39,451 nucleotides of DNA from Henriciella sp. (GCA_017642885.1 JAEPOM010000021.1:23804-63254), one strand, 5' to 3'. Numbered from the stretch's first letter, positions 1 to 8,521 are shown. The notes: generated by a model from the sequence alone, not told the origin. Numbers and translations: made by a program.

Positions 1-408
1 CGATAGGATGGGAAGCTCTTTGAAAACGACGCGAACCTGATTGTCATACTTTTCAGGCAGTTCGATCGCCCAGCTGGCTGAGCGCTTACAGAAGCCGCAC
101 CGATAATCGAAAAACTCAACAACAGTGACTTTCGCATCGGCTGGACCGATCGAGTAGTCGGCTGCGTTATTTTGCAAGGCGTCCAGATTTTCCGAGATAA
201 GTGTTCGGGTCCGTTCGTCTTCTTCGAGCTGGCGCTTTTCCGTCAGCGCGATCAGAGCTTCTTCGATGATTTCAGGGTTCTCTATGATGTAGTCATAAAC
301 GACTTTTTCAATCGCTTCACGGCTGGCCGTATCGATTTGCTCCTGCGCGCAAGCTGGCGTCAGAGCGATTGCGGTTGCGGCGAGGGCCATGCTGAAAGTT
401 CGGGTCAT
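1..408 (-). CDS. DsbA-family thiol-disulfide oxidoreductase (3' end outside window)
   Basis: The minus strand encodes 136 codons and runs off the left edge, so the C-terminal part is missing. Residues 1-21 form a signal peptide (MTRTFSMALAATAIALTPACA, charged start then a hydrophobic Ala/Leu core), so the protein should act in the periplasm. A charged helical segment follows (about 25-75), typical of the DsbA/ScsC-like subgroup with an N-terminal helical extension. Then comes the thioredoxin-fold start with VEFFDYRCGFCK, carrying the CxxC active site as CGFC. Proteins of this family oxidise or isomerise disulfides of exported proteins. It lies 99 bp downstream of the M48 protease gene in the same direction and may share its transcript; both would act on envelope proteins. 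The ATG at 408 is followed directly by the signal peptide. Exact class (DsbA, DsbC or ScsC) cannot be set without the C-terminus. Confidence 0.85.
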   Translation of the reverse strand, partial: MTRTFSMALAATAIALTPACAQEQIDTASREAIEKVVYDYIIENPEIIEEALIALTEKRQLEEDERTRTLISENLDALQNNAADYSIGPADAKVTVVEFFDYRCGFCKRSASWAIELPEKYDNQVRVVFKELPILS

Positions 409-507
409 AGATCGGTCCTGAGGTTCAAGGTCGTATATACTTGTTACGCAGATGATTTATTTGCCATGAATAGCAAGGTCAAATTGCTGACATTCGCGTG
501 AAGGCGG

Positions 508-1869
508 TTATCTCCGCCGCCGCCAGAACACTTCATTCTCAGGCAAAGCGGGGTCCGTTGCATTGCGAATGTCGCTGGCTTGTCGGAACGCGGGGGTATT
601 CGGCGTAAGCTCTCGGATCGCCCGCTGGGCAAATGAATGCGCGCGCGGATAATTGCCGATATTATAGGCCGCCTCTGCAGTCGCGACCTGCGCCATAGGG
701 CGATTGTCCTGTTTTTCGAAAACGATAGCGAGCTGGGTCCAGGCGAATGCGTTGTTTGGTTCTTTGATCAGCGCATCTCGCAAGGCGGTCTCGGCGAGTT
801 CCATGTCGCCTTCCTCACTGCGTTCCAGAAGGGATCGAGCGAGCGATACCTGGATGAGTGAATTGTTTGGGAGGAGCCGGTTGGCTTCGATTAGCGGCTC
901 GACCGAATCGACCGGTCGGCCGGTTTCAAACAGGATCTGCCCCTTCAGTTCGTGAAAGAATGGGTTTTCCGGCTGATCAGCAATCAGAGAGTCGATCTCT
1001 CTAAGAGCGGTCGTAAGGTCAGCAGATTTCATCGCTGAAATTGACCGAGCGTAGCGCGCGGGTGCGGACATATCGGTCGGCGGGTAATCGCGGAACACAC
1101 GTGCTGGCGGCTCAAGAAAGCCAACCAGTTTGGCTTTCATCATGTCAAACTGTTCGACGACGCGCGGGTCTTCGGGCTTATCTGCCAGACCCGATTCCTC
1201 CGCCAGCGCTCGGGTGGTGCGAACCCGCTGTGCGGACAAAGGGTGAGATCGAAAATACGGAAAGCGCCGCGACTCTGAGAGAACTTCCTGGTACCGGAAT
1301 TTCTCAAAAAACTCGACAATCCCCATCGGAGACTGGTCCAGCGCGACCAGGTATTGCACGCCTTGCGTGTCGGCCATGGCTTCTTCGGCACGGGTGTGCA
1401 CGAAGAAGTTCAGCGCGGCAAATTGCTGGGAACTCGCGATCAGTGCGGCCCCGGCATCGGGCGCACCGGCCGCGATCGCGAGAACCCCGAGACCAATCGA
1501 GATCAGAGCGGGCCGCGAGGCAACGCTCGCTGCGCGAGATCGAGTGACGGTGTGTCCGCAGGCAATGTGGCAGGTCTCATGCGCAATAACGCCTTTTACC
1601 TGGCGTGCATTGTCGGACGCCATGATCAGCCCGGTGTGCAAATGAATGCGCTGACCACCCGCGACAAATGCGTTGAGGCTAGGGTCGTTGATTATGTAAA
1701 GCCCAACATCATTTGGCTGCAATCCAGCGACTTCCAGAATGGGGTCGGTCCACTCCCGCAGAGTCTGCTCGATCTCTGCGTCGCGAATGAGACTTTGACT
1801 GGCGCTGGGCAATGGCGCAGCAAGCCAGATAAAGCTCGCAGAAAGGACAGTCAGAATCAGTCTGAGCAT
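508..1869 (-). CDS. M48-family metalloprotease with TPR domain (BepA/YfgC-like)
   Basis: A 453-residue exported protein. Residues 1-25 are a signal peptide ending near ...PSASQS. The M48 peptidase domain spans about 35-235 and has the zinc motif HETCH at residues 97-101 (HExxH), preceded by GVIA as usual in the family. The downstream RAEEAMADTQG segment supplies the likely third zinc ligand, a Glu. A hydrophobic stretch (about 115-145) follows the motif. The C-terminal part (about 275-440) is a run of TPR-like helices rich in Ala, Leu and Pro-Asn-Asn turns. Length and architecture fit BepA/YfgC, a periplasmic protease/chaperone for outer-membrane protein quality control such as LptD assembly. 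It lies between the iron ABC operon and a DsbA-family gene, all on the same strand. The function is family-based. Confidence 0.9.
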   Translation of the reverse strand: MLRLILTVLSASFIWLAAPLPSASQSLIRDAEIEQTLREWTDPILEVAGLQPNDVGLYIINDPSLNAFVAGGQRIHLHTGLIMASDNARQVKGVIAHETCHIACGHTVTRSRAASVASRPALISIGLGVLAIAAGAPDAGAALIASSQQFAALNFFVHTRAEEAMADTQGVQYLVALDQSPMGIVEFFEKFRYQEVLSESRRFPYFRSHPLSAQRVRTTRALAEESGLADKPEDPRVVEQFDMMKAKLVGFLEPPARVFRDYPPTDMSAPARYARSISAMKSADLTTALREIDSLIADQPENPFFHELKGQILFETGRPVDSVEPLIEANRLLPNNSLIQVSLARSLLERSEEGDMELAETALRDALIKEPNNAFAWTQLAIVFEKQDNRPMAQVATAEAAYNIGNYPRAHSFAQRAIRELTPNTPAFRQASDIRNATDPALPENEVFWRRRR

Positions 1870-1950
1870 AGGGTCATTCCTTGTTTCTCGATCAGGCTAA
1901 GCAATTGATTGTGGCTTGGCGAGGGCAAGATCTGCATCATGACGGAAATG

Positions 1951-2964
1951 TCAGAGTGGCTTTTCACTGAAATCAAAGACAAAATCCGGGTTGAGGGATG
2001 CCCGCACCGTTTCACCTGCAGCCAATGCGCGCCCCGGCTGGCACGCTGCAACAATAGTTGCGGTTTCGGACAATTTGAGGTCGAGTTGGGTGGTCGGCCC
2101 TGCGAGCCGTGTGCGCGATATCGTGCACGCCACGCCTTCGCCAACGCGAATAGCTTCTGGGCGATAATAGAATGTCTCGGACGTTGTGCCGAGTTGCGCG
2201 CGCCACGCGTCGGGCAAGGAAGATGCCGCGATTTCATGCAGCGGCCCCAAGGCGCGGGCGACTGCTATGTTGTTCGGTGATCGGTAAACCATATCCGGGG
2301 TATCAGACTGGAGAATTCGCCCTTCATGTATCACAGCAACCTGATCAGCATGTACCAGCGCTTCAGCGGCGTCGTGTGTGACGAGCAATGCCGGGATCTC
2401 GGCGGCGCGAACAGCCTCCAGCGCGGCAGTTCGTGCCTGATCGCGCATGGCCGGGTCGAGTCCGGAGAATGGTTCATCAAGTAGGATTGCAACGGGTTTC
2501 GGGGCGAGCGCGCGGGCAATCGCGGTACGTTGCTGTTCGCCGCCGGACAATTGATGCGGATAGGCATCACGGCGATGGGCGAGGCCCAGTCTTTCGATCC
2601 AGATATCCGCTTGCAATACGCGGTCGGGTTTTGGCAGCTTGTGCAATCCGAACATGACATTGCCCAGAACAGACAGATGCGGAAACAGCGCGAAATCCTG
2701 AAACACCAGCCCAATGCGTCGCTTTTCGATAGGGATGAAAGTTTGCGGTCCAGACAGCACGTCTTCGCCCGAGCGGACTGTCCCAGTATCCGGTGTTTCC
2801 ATGCCGGCGAGCATGCGCAGCAGAGTGGTCTTTCCGGAACCTGACGGCCCGATCAGCGCGGTCACTTGTCCAGGTTCGATCAATAAATTTGCTTGATCGA
2901 CGACTGTGCGCCCCGAGAACGATCGGCTGAGGCCTTGCGCGATGAGGGAGGGATTTAGCGACAT
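1951..2964 (-). CDS. fbpC: Iron(III) ABC transporter, ATP-binding subunit (FbpC-like)
   Basis: A 337-residue ABC ATPase. Walker A is GPSGSGKTT at 39-47, the signature LSGGEQQ is at 139-145, Walker B/LLDEP is at 161-165, and an H-loop (LLVTHD) follows. The C-terminal 110 residues form a TOBE-like region seen in FbpC/PotA-type importers. It begins 5 bp after the permease stop, so the two are co-transcribed and probably translationally coupled. It would hydrolyse ATP at the cytoplasmic face to drive Fe(III) uptake by the permease just upstream. Substrate assignment comes mainly from the binding-protein gene of the operon; the ATPase alone would also fit thiamine, polyamine or sulfate importers. 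Confidence 0.92.
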   Translation of the reverse strand: MSLNPSLIAQGLSRSFSGRTVVDQANLLIEPGQVTALIGPSGSGKTTLLRMLAGMETPDTGTVRSGEDVLSGPQTFIPIEKRRIGLVFQDFALFPHLSVLGNVMFGLHKLPKPDRVLQADIWIERLGLAHRRDAYPHQLSGGEQQRTAIARALAPKPVAILLDEPFSGLDPAMRDQARTAALEAVRAAEIPALLVTHDAAEALVHADQVAVIHEGRILQSDTPDMVYRSPNNIAVARALGPLHEIAASSLPDAWRAQLGTTSETFYYRPEAIRVGEGVACTISRTRLAGPTTQLDLKLSETATIVAACQPGRALAAGETVRASLNPDFVFDFSEKPL

Positions 2965-2969
2965 GAACT

Positions 2970-4565
2970 CTACGTCCTCTCGGTCCGACTTAAGCGCCAG
3001 GACAGCAAAATAACAGGGATCAAACCGGCAAGCACGATCAGAAGAGACGGCAAGGTGGCCTGAGGCAACCTCTCATCTGTTGCATAAGCGTGCGCCTGCA
3101 CCGCGAGCGTGTCCCATCCAAATGGCCGAAGCATCAGGGTTGCCGGTAGCTCTTTCAGGATTTCCACGAAGAGTATGAGACCTGCGGCGATGGCGCCCGG
3201 CGCCAGCAAGGGTAGGTCGACGCGGAAGAGTTGGCGGACCCCGCGGACGCCAAGGCTGCGCGTTGCGTCATCCAGGCTTTTTGGGAGCCTATCGATCGTA
3301 GATTGCAACGGTTCGACGCCCGCCGATGTGAACCGGCTCACATATATCCAGAGCAGGAAGCCAATCGCGATCGACCCGGATAACGCCTGACCTGATACCT
3401 TCAGGATATACAATGCCCCAAGGCCCAGCACCACGCCGGGCGCGGCATATCCAGCGGCGGCTACCATACGTGCTCCAAAGCGAAGTGCGCCGCTCCTTTT
3501 GGTGGCAAGCGTGAAAACCAGGGCGGCAGTGAAGGCGCCGAGTGTTCCCATAGCGCCGAGCAGAAGTGTCGTACGCAATAACGGCCAGAAATCCTGCGTC
3601 GCTGCGCGGGTTTCTACGACCAGCCAGATCAAGCGCAGGACCGGGGCCGCGAAACAGAGCAAGAGAATGCTCGCGCAGAGGAGGCTCGCAGCGGCACCCC
3701 AGATGGCAGGCAACGGAGTTCGACGTGGTGTGAGCCAGCGTTTGCTGGTTTGCTGACTGCCGCGCTGCCCCTGAAACACCCGAGCAGATATAAGAAAGGC
3801 GCTGGCGATTAAAATCAGCATGAGCGCGAGACGCGCAGCTGTATCGGCCTGGCCAAACGACATCCAGGATCTGACAATTCCAACGCCCAGCGTCTGGACG
3901 CCGAGAAAATCCGCTGCGCCATAGTCGGCGGCAGCTTCCATCAGGGCCAGAGACACGCCTGCCAATATGGTCGGTAATGCGACCGGTAACCCGACTTTCC
4001 AGAACAGCCCGAGTGGCGGCGTGCCGAGGCTGCGCGCGGCTTCCAGTGTGGCGAGCGATTGCATCGTGAATGCGGCACGCGCGGTGATGTAGACGTAGGG
4101 AAACAGAGTAGAGGCGAGAACGAAGGCCAGCCCCGGTGCGCTGAACAGGTTGGGGAACCAATAGTCTCGCGCCGACCATCCGGTCATCTCCCGGATCGAT
4201 GCCTGCAGCGGGCCGGCGACCCCCATCAGATCAGCCCAGGCATAAGCCATCACGTAGCCCGGCATGGCGAGCGGCAGTATTAACGCCCAACTGAAGAAGC
4301 GGCGGCCCGGAAATTCATACAGGCTGGTTAGCCACGCAGCTGGAACCGCGAGGCCGAGCATCATCACGGCAGACACAGCGAGGACGATCAGCGTTGTCAG
4401 CGTGTACGGGACCAGCCTGTTATTGAGAATGTGGTCCCATGTTTCGCCGCCACCTGCGGTCAGTCCCGTATAAACGGCCACCAGAACGGGTAATCCCACC
4501 AACCCGATAAATAGGGCTGGTGGGATCACTCGAGGAGATAGCGTAAATCGCGGCATCCGGGCCAC
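2970..4565 (-). CDS. fbpB: Iron(III) ABC transporter, two-domain permease (FbpB-like)
   Basis: A 531-residue integral membrane protein with about 12 predicted transmembrane helices. Two binding-protein-dependent permease domains lie in tandem. Each has an EAA loop that contacts the ATPase: one around EAARSLGTPPLGLFWKV, the second around DDATRSLGVRGVRQLF. A fused two-domain permease of this length is characteristic of FbpB/SfuB-type ferric importers and ThiP. The start is a GTG at 4565 with no strong ribosome binding site; an in-frame ATG lies three codons further in and is an equal candidate. It lies 17 bp downstream of the binding-protein gene and 5 bp upstream of the ATPase gene. Confidence 0.92.
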   Translation of the reverse strand: MARMPRFTLSPRVIPPALFIGLVGLPVLVAVYTGLTAGGGETWDHILNNRLVPYTLTTLIVLAVSAVMMLGLAVPAAWLTSLYEFPGRRFFSWALILPLAMPGYVMAYAWADLMGVAGPLQASIREMTGWSARDYWFPNLFSAPGLAFVLASTLFPYVYITARAAFTMQSLATLEAARSLGTPPLGLFWKVGLPVALPTILAGVSLALMEAAADYGAADFLGVQTLGVGIVRSWMSFGQADTAARLALMLILIASAFLISARVFQGQRGSQQTSKRWLTPRRTPLPAIWGAAASLLCASILLLCFAAPVLRLIWLVVETRAATQDFWPLLRTTLLLGAMGTLGAFTAALVFTLATKRSGALRFGARMVAAAGYAAPGVVLGLGALYILKVSGQALSGSIAIGFLLWIYVSRFTSAGVEPLQSTIDRLPKSLDDATRSLGVRGVRQLFRVDLPLLAPGAIAAGLILFVEILKELPATLMLRPFGWDTLAVQAHAYATDERLPQATLPSLLIVLAGLIPVILLSWRLSRTERT

Positions 4566-4582
4566 TCTTGATCGCGTCGGAA

Positions 4583-5647
4583 TTAGTTCCAGCCCGCCAG
4601 ATCGAACAAACGTTGCGCCTCGGCCTGGTTCTCACCGTAGACGTCGAGACTCGTGCCAGACGCGATGAATTCCGGTACGTTCTCAACGCCTGTCGGCAGC
4701 GCTGATCCGTCGAGCAGCGGCAATTCCTTGGTGTCGCGTGTCAGATAGGATTGCCCGGTATCGGTGAGCAGGAAGGCAATAAATTCTTCTGCGAGGGCAA
4801 CATCATCAGCCGTGGCCGAGATGGCCGCGCCCGTGATGTTTACATGCGATCCTGAGCCTTCTGAAAATTCTGGCACCAGGAACGTCGTTGAGGTTGCGAC
4901 ATTGCGATCGGCCTCTTTCTCGCTGGCACCAAGGCGGACCCAATAATAGTGATTCACGATGGCGATTGAACATTCGCCAGCAGCAATCGCACGGATCTGA
5001 TCGGTGTCACCGCCTTGTGGGTTTCGAGCCATATTGCCAACAATGGCTGTCGCCCAGGCTTGCGCATCGTCAGCGCCGTAGCGGTGGATAATCTCACTCA
5101 TCAGCGAGAGATTGTAGATATTCGAAGACGAGCGCACACAAATCTCGCCGGATTTGTCTTCTTCGGCGAGCTTGTCCCATGTGGCGAGATCTTCAGCTGA
5201 CCAACGGGCGGGATCATAAGCTATACCGCGCAGGCGCCGGGCGAGGCCATACCAATGGCCTTGGCTCTGCCGGTAGTTTTGTGGAACCGCTGCGCTGAGA
5301 TCATCGCTGGCGACGGCTTGCGTCAATCCTGCATCCTGAAAGCGCCAGAGGCTGCCAGCGTCAGCCGTAATGATTACATCGGCGGGGCTTTGATCGCCTT
5401 CTGCCTTCATTGTTTCGATCAGTTGATCCGCTCTCGATTCGCGCACATCCAGATTGACGCCCGCCTGCTCTTCGAACATCGCATAGAGCGCTTTGTCGGA
5501 ATCATAGTGACGGGCACTATAAAGCGTGAGCGTTCGCTGCGGCTCGGCGACTGTTGCCGAGTCTGCAGGTTCGGTCGGATTTGAGCACGCTGCGACTGCT
5601 CCAACGAGCAGGCTCAGGCCAACGATCATATGAGTGCGATAAGTCAT
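4583..5647 (-). CDS. fbpA: Iron(III)-binding lipoprotein of ABC importer (FbpA/FutA-like)
   Basis: A 354-residue extracytoplasmic solute-binding protein, first gene of the fbpABC-type operon. The N-terminus is a lipoprotein signal: a hydrophobic core, then lipobox VAAC with the lipidated Cys at residue 21. The mature part starts with the TLTLYSARHYDSD strand typical of class-II iron-binding proteins. The tandem tyrosines Y234-Y235 in the NHYYWVRLG context match the two Tyr ligands that bind Fe(III) in FbpA/FutA. It delivers ferric iron to the permease encoded 17 bp downstream. A Fur-like palindrome lies 19 bp upstream of the ATG, so iron repression is likely. The nearest alternative, a different oxyanion or polyamine binder, is unlikely given the YY motif. 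Confidence 0.93.
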   Translation of the reverse strand: MTYRTHMIVGLSLLVGAVAACSNPTEPADSATVAEPQRTLTLYSARHYDSDKALYAMFEEQAGVNLDVRESRADQLIETMKAEGDQSPADVIITADAGSLWRFQDAGLTQAVASDDLSAAVPQNYRQSQGHWYGLARRLRGIAYDPARWSAEDLATWDKLAEEDKSGEICVRSSSNIYNLSLMSEIIHRYGADDAQAWATAIVGNMARNPQGGDTDQIRAIAAGECSIAIVNHYYWVRLGASEKEADRNVATSTTFLVPEFSEGSGSHVNITGAAISATADDVALAEEFIAFLLTDTGQSYLTRDTKELPLLDGSALPTGVENVPEFIASGTSLDVYGENQAEAQRLFDLAGWN

Positions 5648-5649
5648 GC

Positions 5650-5663
5650 GTGACTTCTGTCAC
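5650..5663. promoter_or_regulatory. GTGA-N6-TCAC palindrome in fbpA leader
   Basis: The sequence is GTGACTTCTGTCAC, a perfect 5-bp inverted repeat with a 4-bp spacer. It also matches the CRP/FNR-type half-site layout GTGA-N6-TCAC. It lies 3-16 bp upstream of the fbpA start codon, over the likely ribosome binding region. It could be a repressor site or an mRNA hairpin masking translation, or it may be chance. There is no direct evidence for a regulator. Confidence 0.3.
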
Positions 5664-5665
5664 AA

Positions 5666-5682
5666 TTGAGAAGCGTTCGCAA
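5666..5682. promoter_or_regulatory. Candidate Fur-type operator upstream of fbpA
   Basis: TTGAGAAGCGTTCGCAA is an imperfect palindrome: six of eight arm pairs match, giving TTG-n-GAA-nnn-TTC-n-CAA. It resembles the GAGAAT/ATTCTC core of proteobacterial Fur boxes. It ends 19 bp before the start codon of an iron(III) importer operon, where an iron repressor would be expected. The regulator gene is not in the window. Confidence 0.5.
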
Positions 5683-5747
5683 CTAGGTATTTGTACGTCC
5701 TAACTCGCTCATCTGGCGCGCGAATTGCACAGACTCGCCTTATTGGG

Positions 5748-5775
5748 GAACACCCTTGAGCGGCGTGTTCTTTTT
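5748..5775 (+). terminator. Hairpin followed by T-run in leader of the 5823 gene
   Basis: GAACAC (5748-5753) pairs with GTGTTC (5765-5770), and five T residues follow. This is the layout of an intrinsic terminator on the plus strand. It is only about 48 bp upstream of the small plus-strand gene at 5823, so either that gene is transcribed from a promoter between 5776 and 5822 or the hairpin acts as an attenuator. The stem is short (6 bp), so confidence is limited. Confidence 0.4.
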
Positions 5776-5822
5776 GGCACTAATTCCCGCCGTGGTGGGA
5801 CATGTAGAGTATTGGGGGACGC

Positions 5823-6074
5823 ATGAAGGACATCGTACTGGACCTTGGGCCGGTGAACTCGGTTGATGAAACCGCGTTTGCGCAAGCCATCGAAAATCTT
5901 GCCGAGTGGCACAAAAAGACAGGCGGTCAGGGCTGGCGTGATCGCGATGCGCCGGACGTGATGATCAAGACAGTCTGCGATACGGCCGGCGAGCTGCGCA
6001 AAGCGGTGATCTTTCAAAAGCAGGAATGGGCCTCAGCCTTTATGGGCTTCTGGCTGGACGAACGCGAAGCCTGA
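5823..6074 (+). CDS. Small conserved-looking hypothetical protein (83 aa)
   Basis: An 83-residue soluble acidic protein with no signal peptide or membrane segment. It begins MKDIVLDLGPVNSVDETAF and ends with an aromatic tail (EWASAFMGFWLDEREA). A strong purine-rich ribosome binding site (TTGGGGGACGC) precedes the ATG. I do not recognise the family. It stands between the divergent iron importer and a ThiO-like oxidase gene that starts 62 bp downstream in the same direction. The good RBS and in-frame codon bias support a real gene; no function is claimed. Confidence 0.65.
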   Translation: MKDIVLDLGPVNSVDETAFAQAIENLAEWHKKTGGQGWRDRDAPDVMIKTVCDTAGELRKAVIFQKQEWASAFMGFWLDEREA

Positions 6075-6136
6075 TAATCAATCCAGATATGCGATAACGT
6101 GATGGCGCGCTGAGGCGAGCCTGCTACAAGGCGGGC

Positions 6137-7285
6137 ATGTCGCGGGCATCTTCAGATATCCAATCCATTGCCGTCATCGGCGCCGGGATAATCGGTCTGG
6201 CCTCCGCGTTGGAGCTTGCCGATCGAGGTGTCCGTGTCACCCTTTATGAGAAGCAATGGCCACCGCGAGGCGCAAGCTGGGCGGCTGCTGGCATGCTCGC
6301 GCCAGCCTTTGAAGCGGCCGCTGCGCCTGGAACGCATCCACGACTATTCGAGCTGTGTGAGACAAGCGCGCGGCTTTGGCCGGATTGGTCCGCGCAGTTA
6401 GAGGTGCGCTCAGGCCAGTCGGCGGGATACTTCCCAGGTCCGTCACTGGCGATTGCCCAGACCGCCGAGCAAGCCGCGCTGCTGCGCGCGGTCGAGGCTA
6501 AGCTGGCGGATCATGAGCTTGCTCCGCAGGATTGCCTCAGCCGTCTGGATGAAGTGGAACCCGCTATTGAGACACAGGCGCGTGGCGCCTTGCTCTTGCC
6601 AAGCGATGGCCAGGCCGACAACCGCGCCACGTTGGAGGCGTTAGTGGCCAGTGCTGAGGCCCATGACGGCATTGCCATCGAGAAAGGTGAAGCATCGATC
6701 CGGGTAACATCTCGCGGCATCGATCATTCTGGACATGATGCAACTTTGATCACGTCGGGTTGGCGCTCTGCCAAAGTCGTCCTCAATCAAGATGAGGGGG
6801 CGAGCGACGTGTCCGGGCTGGACCCCGTTTTCGATGAGATTGTTGCGTTTGGCGGGCAGATGCTCGCGGTTGCGCCGCTCGAGGATGGCCCGCGTCTGAC
6901 GGTGCGGTGTGGTCATATCTATATCGTGCCTAAGGGTGACCGGATCATCATCGGTGCGACGACAGAGCCAGGTCGGACGAGCTTGGAGCCTGAGCACTCA
7001 ACCATTGCATCCCTGCATCAGGCGGCGGCTGAAATCTGTCCGGCGCTCGCCAAAGCCGAGGTCATTGAATCCTGGGCGGGAATTCGGCCTGGAACGAAAG
7101 ACCACGCGCCCATTCTCGGCGAGACATCGACACCGGGGCTGTTCGTTGCCGCAGGTCATTTTCGCAATGGGATATTGCTTGCGCCGCTCACCGCAAAAAT
7201 CATGGCCGACCTGATGATCGATCAAAATAGCTCAGAGCTTGCCCGTTCATTTTCTCCTCAATCACGTTACGCCGAGCAGCTGTGA
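6137..7285 (+). CDS. thiO: FAD-dependent glycine/D-amino-acid oxidase family protein (ThiO-like)
   Basis: A 382-residue DAO-family flavoprotein. The Rossmann motif GAGIIG at 15-20 is followed by an Asp/Glu-ended second strand (TLYEK) that binds the FAD ribose. The region ASWAAAGMLAP is the family's conserved stretch after the first beta-alpha-beta unit. The C-terminal WAGIRPGTKDHAPILG and GHFRNGILLAPLTA segments match the second FAD-contact region of ThiO/DadA proteins. ThiO oxidises glycine to iminoglycine for the thiazole of thiamine. No thiG, thiS or thiE is nearby, so a thiamine role is inferred from similarity; another amine or D-amino acid oxidase is possible. Confidence 0.8.
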   Translation: MSRASSDIQSIAVIGAGIIGLASALELADRGVRVTLYEKQWPPRGASWAAAGMLAPAFEAAAAPGTHPRLFELCETSARLWPDWSAQLEVRSGQSAGYFPGPSLAIAQTAEQAALLRAVEAKLADHELAPQDCLSRLDEVEPAIETQARGALLLPSDGQADNRATLEALVASAEAHDGIAIEKGEASIRVTSRGIDHSGHDATLITSGWRSAKVVLNQDEGASDVSGLDPVFDEIVAFGGQMLAVAPLEDGPRLTVRCGHIYIVPKGDRIIIGATTEPGRTSLEPEHSTIASLHQAAAEICPALAKAEVIESWAGIRPGTKDHAPILGETSTPGLFVAAGHFRNGILLAPLTAKIMADLMIDQNSSELARSFSPQSRYAEQL

Positions 7286-7348
7286 CGCCTCGTCAGAGTG
7301 GACGACCATTTCAATGCAGCATAAATGATCCGCGACAGGAGATTTTGC

Positions 7349-8521
7349 ATGCACACGATTGGCCCGCTTAGCGAAGATCAACTTGCGATCCAGGATGGAG
7401 TCGCGCGAACGGTCGCTCAGTTCGATGATGAGTACTGGGCCAAGACCGACGAGACCGGCGACTGGCCTGAAGCGTTCTGCGACGCCATGGCAGCAGGGGG
7501 CTGGCTCGGAATTGCCTTCCCTGAAGAATATGGCGGGGCTGGCCTCGGTCTGACCGAAGCGGCGCTGATGATGCAGACCGTGACCCGATCCGGCGCAGGG
7601 TATTCTGGCGCCTCGGCGATCCACCTCAACATCTTTGGGCCTAAGCCGCTCGAAAAGTTCGGTAATGATGAGCAGAAACAGGAAAACCTGCCAAAGATCA
7701 TCTCCGGCCAGGAGAAGATGTGTTTCGCGGTGACGGAGCCCAACTCTGGTCTTGATACATCTTCGCTCGAGACCAAGGCCGAGCGCACCAATACAGGCTA
7801 TACGATCAACGGTCGTAAGATTTGGACGACGGGAGCGCAGCGCGCCGACAAGATTCTGATCATTGCGCGGACGACACCGAAGGACCAATGCGCCAAGCCG
7901 TATCTTGGTTTGTCACTGTTCTACACCGATCTGGATCGGGGAAAGATTGAAGCGAATCCAATCCCGAAAATGGGCCGCAAGGCGGTTGAGTGTAACACGC
8001 TCTTCATCGACGGCCTTGAAGTCCCGAAAGAGCACCTGATTGGCGAAGAAGGCGCGGGCTTTAAGTACCTTCTTCAGGGACTCAACCCGGAGCGCGTCCT
8101 GTTTGCGGTTGAGAGCGTCGGTCTCGGATTCGCAGCGCTGGAGAAGGCCACGACTTACGCCAAAGAGCGTGTCGTTTTTGGCCGTCCGATTGGTCAAAAT
8201 CAGGGCATCGCCCACCCCTTGGCCAAAGCCTGGGCGGAGCTCAGCGCCGCCGAAATGCTCGCTTACAAAGCTGCAGCTTTGTTTGATAGCGGTCAGGACT
8301 GCGGCGCCGAAGCGAATGCCGCGAAGTATCTCGGTACCGAAGCCGGTTTCAAGGCGTGTGAGACGGCCGTTCTGACGCATGGTGGTATGGGCTATGCGCG
8401 CGAGTACCATGTCGAGCGTTACATGCGCGAAGCCATGCTGGCACGTATCGCACCCGTGAGCCGCGAAATGATTCTGAGCTTCATCGCGGAGCGCGTTCTC
8501 GGATTGCCGAAGAGCTACTAG
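7349..8521 (+). CDS. Acyl-CoA dehydrogenase
   Basis: A 390-residue acyl-CoA dehydrogenase oxidising an acyl-CoA to the trans-2-enoyl-CoA with FAD, electrons going to ETF. The start at 7349 is chosen for the AGGAG at 7337-7341; an in-frame ATG at 7325 has no such site. Visible family blocks are the FAD/substrate stretch CFAVTEPNSGLDTSS, the WTTGAQRADKILIIART segment, the ERVVFGRPIGQNQGIAHPLA helix and HGGMGYAREYHVERYMREA near the end. The usual C-terminal catalytic Glu (the YEG position of medium-chain enzymes) appears replaced by ARIAPVS. Glu248, in GLNPERVL, is in the place of the helix-G base of isovaleryl/long-chain types. The gene overlaps the convergent VOC gene by 4 bp. Confidence 0.93.
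   Translation: MHTIGPLSEDQLAIQDGVARTVAQFDDEYWAKTDETGDWPEAFCDAMAAGGWLGIAFPEEYGGAGLGLTEAALMMQTVTRSGAGYSGASAIHLNIFGPKPLEKFGNDEQKQENLPKIISGQEKMCFAVTEPNSGLDTSSLETKAERTNTGYTINGRKIWTTGAQRADKILIIARTTPKDQCAKPYLGLSLFYTDLDRGKIEANPIPKMGRKAVECNTLFIDGLEVPKEHLIGEEGAGFKYLLQGLNPERVLFAVESVGLGFAALEKATTYAKERVVFGRPIGQNQGIAHPLAKAWAELSAAEMLAYKAAALFDSGQDCGAEANAAKYLGTEAGFKACETAVLTHGGMGYAREYHVERYMREAMLARIAPVSREMILSFIAERVLGLPKSY

Noticed and set aside
1870..1950. Possible terminator between fbpC and the M48 gene
   Set aside because: No convincing stem with a T-run was found; read-through into the M48 and DsbA genes remains possible.
3289..4179. 296-codon minus-strand frame inside the iron permease gene
   Set aside because: It is in a different frame of the same strand as a permease with clear transmembrane pattern, and its translation is Arg/Cys-rich noise typical of G+C-rich shadows.
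5775..5795. TGGCAC as a sigma-54 promoter -24 element
   Set aside because: No GC/TTGC element follows at the required spacing.
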